Source: CAYZGU01 sp964478165
GTDB taxonomy: Bacteria > Poribacteria > WGA-4E > JAJDTR01
NCBI GenBank assembly: GCA_964478165.1
Contig: CAYZGU010000030.1
Location: 1 to 19,065, forward strand
Direction: 5' to 3'
DNA: 19,065 bases
The position numbers and the translations under genes were made by a program. The stretch's first letter is position 1; every line of letters begins with the position of its first letter. Shown piece after piece: positions 14,998 to 19,065 of the stretch. The notes under the pieces are model-generated. The model searched no databases. It saw only the letters and a program-made list of their open reading frames with translations, and was not told the origin of the DNA.

Positions 14998-16608
14998 TCA
15001 GCGAACATTAGTCTCTACTCTGAACGTCGCTTGGGTTTCAATGCTATCCCGATAGCCTATCCGGACAGCCCGTGCTCTCAACAGGCTCTTGTCAGCGTCA
15101 ATGCTCAGGGGCTGGGTGTAAAGAAACCAGCGAGCGGTATTGCTAGAGCCAAGCGTATACGCAATCGAGGCACCCTGCGTTGCGCAATGGAGCTGAATGA
15201 GGAGGGGACACGTATAAACTCCGCCGCTAAGAGTGGGTTCCATCTCACAATTGTCCGTAGTAATTGGTATGAATAGTGGTGCCGAAGTTTGTGGTTGCTT
15301 GCGGTTAGGATACCATTGGAAGACCATATCACTTTCTGAAATTTCCCCCATGTCGCCAACATCTCGAAGCCAGGCGTCAAGTGCGGTGCGCAGACGTGTC
15401 AGCACCACTTTCTGGGACGGATGTCTGGCAAGGTTACAGGTTTCATGGGGATCGACTTGAGTGTCATAGAGTTCTTCGGTTGGCCGGGGAGACTGGAACA
15501 TCAGGGATTGGCACTCGTTTAGACGTCCGTCCACATGGAGTCGCCACATTTCCTGTATGATGGGATGGCGATTCTGATATGGGACCCATGGGAGGTAGGA
15601 CAAATCCGGACGATAGTTTCGAATATACTTAAATCGTCTGTCTCGTACGGCACGTACCATGTCATATGATTCGTCGTGGCGGTCCCGGGATGCATAAATG
15701 TAATCCCGCGATGGTTTGCTTTGTGGTCCCAAAAAGGCTCGGCCTTGTATGTGATGCGGAATGTCAACGCCTGCTAGAGACAGCATGGTCGGTCCGAGAT
15801 CCACGGTGCTGACGAGATCGTCTGCGATGATACCGGCCGGGATGTCCGGACCTCGAGCGATGAGCGGAACATGGATACCTGAGTCATAAGGCCAGCGCTT
15901 GCCGCGAGGCAGCGGACCGTGATCGCTCCAGTGGAGAACATAAGTGTCCTCGGCAAGACCGTCGACTTCAAGTTGCTGAAGAAGTTTCGCCAACTCACGG
16001 TCACTACGTTCGATGTTTGTGTACATTCTGGCCATGGCCTCTCGTACCTTGATCGTATCGGGAAAATACGGTGGGATTTTCATAGACTGGGGATTGAATT
16101 CGGGAGTAGGGCACGAATCAGGCCACATGCCACTTTCGTGAGTGCGCATGGGGTTGAAGACGGCAAAGAATGGTTGGTCCGGATGAGATCGGTTTCGCCA
16201 GTGTGCGTTGGGTCCCACCTCGTCCCACGCTGTGAAGGGGACATCGAATTGGTAGTCGGTTTTTTCGTTGTTCGTACAGTAATAACCTACACCACGCAAG
16301 TATTCGGTGAAGCACTTTACATAGTGTGGAACGACAGCAGAATAGGGCGTTGGCAATTCGGGTGAATTTGGGTTGGTGTGAGTGGTGCGCATGTGATGCG
16401 TGCCAATAGAGATTGAGTACATGCCTGTAATAATCGCGGATCTGGCGGGCGCACAAACTCCTGCGGTAGAGAAGCAGTGGGTCCAGCGACAGCCCTGTGC
16501 TGCGAGTCGATCCAAGTTAGGCGTCCGCGCTACAGCGTCACCGTAACAACCATAGAAGGGATTGGTGTCCTCAAATGAAATCCAGAGGATATTTGGCCTT
16601 TTTGTCAT
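14998..16608 (-). CDS. Sulfatase (N-sulfoglucosamine sulfohydrolase-like, S1 family) with C-terminal Fn3/chitobiase-type domain, sulfatase 2
   Basis: 536 residues. It begins MTKRPNILWISFEDTNPFYG, with Glu13-Asp14 at the metal site, then RTPNLDRLAAQGCRW. The signature is VCAPARSAIITG with Cys52 as the formylglycine precursor and Arg56. The second metal and substrate site shows as HWSDHGPLPRGKRWPYDSG. The SFED opening, the SxxIITGMYSxxIGTHHMR stretch and SDHG rather than SDNG resemble heparan N-sulfatase-like members. The catalytic part ends near residue 435; after it GGVYTCPLLIQLHCATQGAS, IAYTL, LYTQPL and LRARAVRIGYRDS resemble the small beta-sandwich found at the end of chitobiases. So the protein may act on sulfated glycosaminoglycan-like material, but the subfamily is inferred. 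ATG 16606-16608 has GAAGGA only three bases upstream. No signal peptide. Confidence 0.9.
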   Translation of the reverse strand: MTKRPNILWISFEDTNPFYGCYGDAVARTPNLDRLAAQGCRWTHCFSTAGVCAPARSAIITGMYSISIGTHHMRTTHTNPNSPELPTPYSAVVPHYVKCFTEYLRGVGYYCTNNEKTDYQFDVPFTAWDEVGPNAHWRNRSHPDQPFFAVFNPMRTHESGMWPDSCPTPEFNPQSMKIPPYFPDTIKVREAMARMYTNIERSDRELAKLLQQLEVDGLAEDTYVLHWSDHGPLPRGKRWPYDSGIHVPLIARGPDIPAGIIADDLVSTVDLGPTMLSLAGVDIPHHIQGRAFLGPQSKPSRDYIYASRDRHDESYDMVRAVRDRRFKYIRNYRPDLSYLPWVPYQNRHPIIQEMWRLHVDGRLNECQSLMFQSPRPTEELYDTQVDPHETCNLARHPSQKVVLTRLRTALDAWLRDVGDMGEISESDMVFQWYPNRKQPQTSAPLFIPITTDNCEMEPTLSGGVYTCPLLIQLHCATQGASIAYTLGSSNTARWFLYTQPLSIDADKSLLRARAVRIGYRDSIETQATFRVETNVR

Positions 16609-17661
16609 AGTTCCTTCGGTGTAGGAATGGGTTTAATTTGTATTTCTTGAAAACCTTGAATCTATGTCATCTTTGTTTGTGAACACGTGTCTAGAGCCCG
16701 CGGATTCGAGCTTCCGACAAGTTGAATCTATTTAAGCTGGCTTGCTTCTGCGCGACTCTAGTATTCTTGCTCGTCAGCATGTAGTTCGCTAACATCAAAG
16801 AAAAACCTTACGTCATGTATCGGATACATCAAATGCCTGTGCGATTCCAGAGAATTGATAACAGGACCGTAGCAGCAGGAGAGTCAATTGCATCCGAGTG
16901 CCCTGTCAGGAAAACGATGTGTGGTTAATGAGACGTTCGAGGTGATGATTCAGCTCTCGTCTTGCTTTACGATAGGTGAGCTTGCAGTGTCATTACGATT
17001 AAGTGCATGTGGGCAGTAGCACACAAAATAAGAACTGATCGGAAGGAGATCAGCGCTGAAGAGAAGAAATCGTTTTTTTAAAGGTAGTCAACGGCGAAAT
17101 AGTTTCTGCGTAAAATTATCGTTGGCAGTAGTAGCATTGATATTTTGTTTTGAAGTCGAGCAGAAGCATCCAAAATTTGTAATGGTATCCCAGAGAATGA
17201 TTTAAGAGCTCCGCTAGAGTGAGGATTGTGGGAAACTGTGGGAGATCGCATTGTAGAGATTGAACTAGTCCATCTGACACAGCTTGTTACTGCTAATGAA
17301 CCCTTACTGAATCTTCAGGAAGAGGTATAGTCTATCCCAGAGCTCTGTTTCTAGTCGGTATTAATATCTGTAATATTCTGGTTTGAGTAACCTGGATAAA
17401 CTCGAATTTCAATTGAGCACATTGACTGCTCAACGAAAGGCAATGCAACGTAAACCAATTGCATCCTGTGGTCTCGCAGAAGCCAGCTGACTTGCTAGGC
17501 AATATTACTCTTCTGCATTACGCTTCGGTTTCGAAGCGCGGTCACGTCAAGTGTTTAGTGACAGCTGCGCTGGTATAACTCCCACGCCCGTTTTGCGGCA
17601 GAGCTCGATGTTCCGTCGTATGCGGCAAACCCCATGCAGAGAGAGCGATTCCCTCCCGCCT
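16609..17661. other. Long gap between sulfatase 2 and the DUF6807 fragment (1.05 kb)
   Basis: No gene supported. It holds a small hairpin CTGATC-GGAAGGA-GATCAG at 17035-17053, with an oligo-T run some 18 bases later (about 17072), and the left arm of the foldback at 17623-17682. No clear promoter for sulfatase 2 was found in the part next to its start. Confidence 0.5.
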
Positions 17662-17682
17662 CTATGTGCATGGGGTTTGCCG
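17623..17682. repeat. Perfect 16-bp inverted repeat at the broken end of the DUF6807 gene
   Basis: CGGCAAACCCCATGCA (17623-17638) and TGCATGGGGTTTGCCG (17667-17682) pair perfectly around a 28-nt loop. The right arm is the last coding part of the shifted DUF6807 frame; the left arm lies past its stop. No T-run follows. It may be a terminator-like stem, a recombination scar or an amplification foldback. Confidence 0.65.
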
Positions 17683-18247
17683 GCATGGGCCGTATATGTG
17701 AACGCCGTAATCGCGAGTGAACCACGGAATTTGTTCCTGTTCCGGATGAGGCATTAGGACCAGGCCCACTGGGGCCCCTTCCACCTCGCCTGAGATTTCC
17801 GCGAAATGATAACTCTCAGACCAGACGGCCAGTCGTGTGACTCGCTCCTCGTCTAGAATCCGTCTGACCAGTGGAGGTAATCCAGGTGATTTCTTGCGTA
17901 AATACCAAGGTTTCTCCTACGGTGTGGTGTTCCGTCGAACGTACCCGTTGCTGGTTCAGCGGTTGACCTATCGTTCCCATGGCCCAGAAGTTATGGCCGT
18001 TAATGAAGTCCTGGCCCACGCAGATTCCCTGGTGGTGTGGGTGATCGGGCGGATAGTCCTGTGGTAAGTTCTTGCCTGCCGGTGTGTAGAATGGAAAGAG
18101 ATATGGCCGCACGACTGTCGCCTTCAACAAGGCTTCTCCACAACCTTCGAAATCGAGGGGATGTCGACGATCTAGTAGTCCAGCCAGTGGTACACCGTCG
18201 GCGAGTACCCAGGTGCGCGCATTGTTGTGGAAAACCTTGGACTCCAT
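17662..18247 (-). pseudogene. DUF6807 family gene, frameshifted and truncated
   Basis: The N-terminal part starts at ATG 18245-18247 and gives 143 residues before running out of frame. It carries the family hallmark RPYLFPFYTPAG, then DYPPDHPHHQGI and NGHNFW. An extra C/G at about 17860-17861 shifts the frame; on the minus strand the next frame continues the homology as LDEERVTRLAVWSESYHFAE and VGLVLMPHP, then WFTRDYG, to a stop at 17662-17664. Even with the shift repaired there are only about 195 residues, whereas members I know have about 300, so the C-terminal third is missing. The family is of unknown function, often near sugar oxidoreductases and glycan genes. No ribosome site is evident at the ATG, but a promoter lies upstream. 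A single sequencing error could explain the shift but not the missing end. Confidence 0.75.
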
Positions 18248-18326
18248 AGATATAATCTCATTTTGACCAATCTGTACGCGGTCTGCCGCAGCATCTTGCT
18301 AGTTCCAAAATTGTATAAGTGTAGGT

Positions 18327-18354
18327 ATTGTAATAATTTCCAACGGAATGTCAA
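18327..18354 (-). promoter_or_regulatory. Sigma70-type promoter for the DUF6807 gene (twin copy 1)
   Basis: On the minus strand TTGACA (18349-18354), a 16-nt spacer and TACAAT (18327-18332), about 80 nt before the ATG. The promoter and the start of its leader are nearly identical to the plus-strand copy at 18533-18560, including a 31-base stretch without mismatch (18309-18339). Confidence 0.6.
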
Positions 18355-18532
18355 CCAGAAAAGAGTGAGCCCAGCCTGCTATGTATCGCTCTCAGCGCTT
18401 CTCGCATATTGACACTCTTTTGGCGTGGCAAACAGTAAGAAGGTTAGAAAATAATCTTGTCTGAAGCGCGCTGCGAAGCCCACGTTGTTCACACTGCTTC
18501 TCACGGAAATAAGAAAACCTACTCTTTAGTTG

Positions 18533-18560
18533 TTGACATCCCATTAGAAATTATTACAAT
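18533..18560 (+). promoter_or_regulatory. Sigma70-type promoter reading right (twin copy 2)
   Basis: TTGACA (18533-18538), a 16-nt spacer and TACAAT (18555-18560). It points right into 490 nt without a gene before the ATG at 19050. A perfect small hairpin GCAGCA-AGG-TGCTGC (18584-18598) lies in the would-be leader; copy 1 has a reduced version of it. Confidence 0.55.
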
Positions 18561-18578
18561 ACCTACACTTATACAATT

Positions 18579-19049
18579 CTAGAGCAGCAAGGTGCTGCAC
18601 ATGATTTTGGGTATTTATTGGCGGTACGGGGCTTTCTGTTATGGCTAATGGAATCATCGCGCAGCCGCAGTCAAATGACGTGATTTTCGGTGATATCGGT
18701 TGGCTCTGAAGTGAGGATAGTCGAGAATCGGGGGAATCACGCGTTGAAGCGTGTGCCACGCGATTGATCGCTGTTTATCCATCAATCGCAAGGAGTGAGG
18801 CCCTATTGGGTAAGATAAGTATGGTGAGGTGCGATGGTTTTTAACAAGGGCGATGCGAAAGCATTGGCCGGTGGGTGTTCGTTAAGAAGCTTACCACTGT
18901 TGAACCGACGACAAGGGGGTATACAAGAATTTGGATTTTGATGTTCAGCATGGGAATAAGCAAGTTATCGTCTTTAAGATTTGTCAGTATACGTAGCCAT
19001 CTAAGTTCTGTTAGTGGGTTTGGTGAGCTTAAACTTAAAGGAGAGTTGA
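18579..19049 (+). other. Long untranslated leader or gap before the last gene
   Basis: No gene supported. It holds the GCAGCA hairpin (18584-18598) and a hairpin CGATGC-GAAA-GCATTG with a GNRA tetraloop (18851-18866). If transcription starts at copy 2 of the promoter, the mRNA of the gene at 19050 would carry a leader of nearly 480 nt, long enough for structured regulation, though I match it to no known riboswitch class. Confidence 0.35.
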
Positions 19050-19065
19050 ATGACAGATAACAATG
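19050..19065 (+). CDS. Start of a gene running off the window
   Basis: Only M-T-D-N-N can be read. The start is supported by AAAGGAG (19037-19043) six bases upstream of ATG 19050-19052, one of the best ribosome sites in the window. The product cannot be named from five residues. Confidence 0.5.

Larger units (their letters stand above)
18309..18578. repeat. 31-bp perfect inverted repeat containing the twin promoters
   Basis: The bases 18309-18339 are the exact reverse complement of 18548-18578. Weaker similarity continues on both sides for about 90 bases in all, inward through the -35 boxes and outward into the leaders (GCAGCA and CTTGCT). Because similarity extends both ways, this looks like a duplicated promoter region in opposite directions rather than transposon ends. 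Confidence 0.75.

Noticed and set aside
18309..18578. A MITE or small transposon bounded by the 31-bp inverted repeats
   Set aside because: Similarity continues outside as well as inside the repeats, no target-site duplication is seen, and the repeats contain good promoter boxes.
18875..19060. 61-codon GTG-started frame near the right end
   Set aside because: It has no ribosome site, no recognisable features, and overlaps the well-supported start at 19050.

Overview
This window looks like a chromosomal fragment of an uncultured marine, probably sponge-associated, bacterium of the Candidatus Poribacteria type. The strongest pointer is the C-terminal tail of the FG-GAP protein (2593-4200), with the phrase QNYPNPFNPETWIPY that I associate with exported Poribacteria proteins. 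The gene set fits too: tandem Gfo/Idh/MocA oxidoreductases, a PhyH dioxygenase, two S1 sulfatases, a GH32/43-like beta-propeller, a CBM9-like protein and a DUF6807 gene. The assignment is from memory and was not searched. Coding density is low (roughly 60 %), with several gaps of 0.3-1.9 kb holding hairpins and possible gene remnants. No tRNA, rRNA, CRISPR array or intact insertion sequence was found.

Layout. 1-700: a minus-strand exported rhodanese. Its reading frame is interrupted by two TGA codons exactly where the family's active-site C-x-C motif belongs, and the frame then stays open through the rest of the domain; I read it as a selenoprotein with a U-S-U active site, supported by a SECIS-like hairpin. 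700-2592: long gap. 2593-4200: secreted seven-repeat FG-GAP propeller with a sorting tail. 4508-4840: small secreted EF-hand protein whose second 150-bp repeat unit is frameshifted. 4841-6087: gap with a probable gene remnant. 6088-6735: CBM9-like protein. 7466-9801: two duplicated Gfo/Idh/MocA oxidoreductases, minus strand. 10175-11551: divergent GH32/43-like propeller protein with a near-consensus promoter. 11827-12723: PhyH dioxygenase. 13183-16608: two minus-strand sulfatases, the first with a consensus sigma70 promoter. 17662-18247: frameshifted, truncated DUF6807 gene. 18250-18600: two near-identical, divergently oriented sigma70-type promoters. 19050-end: first codons of another gene.

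Taken together, the middle and right of the window look like a loosely organised glycan-use region. Sulfatases would remove sulfate esters, the propeller and CBM9-like proteins would bind or cleave polysaccharide, and the oxidoreductases and PhyH enzyme would modify the released sugars or small molecules. Most genes appear to be transcribed singly. The selenoprotein candidate at the left end is unrelated to this theme and is the most notable observation.
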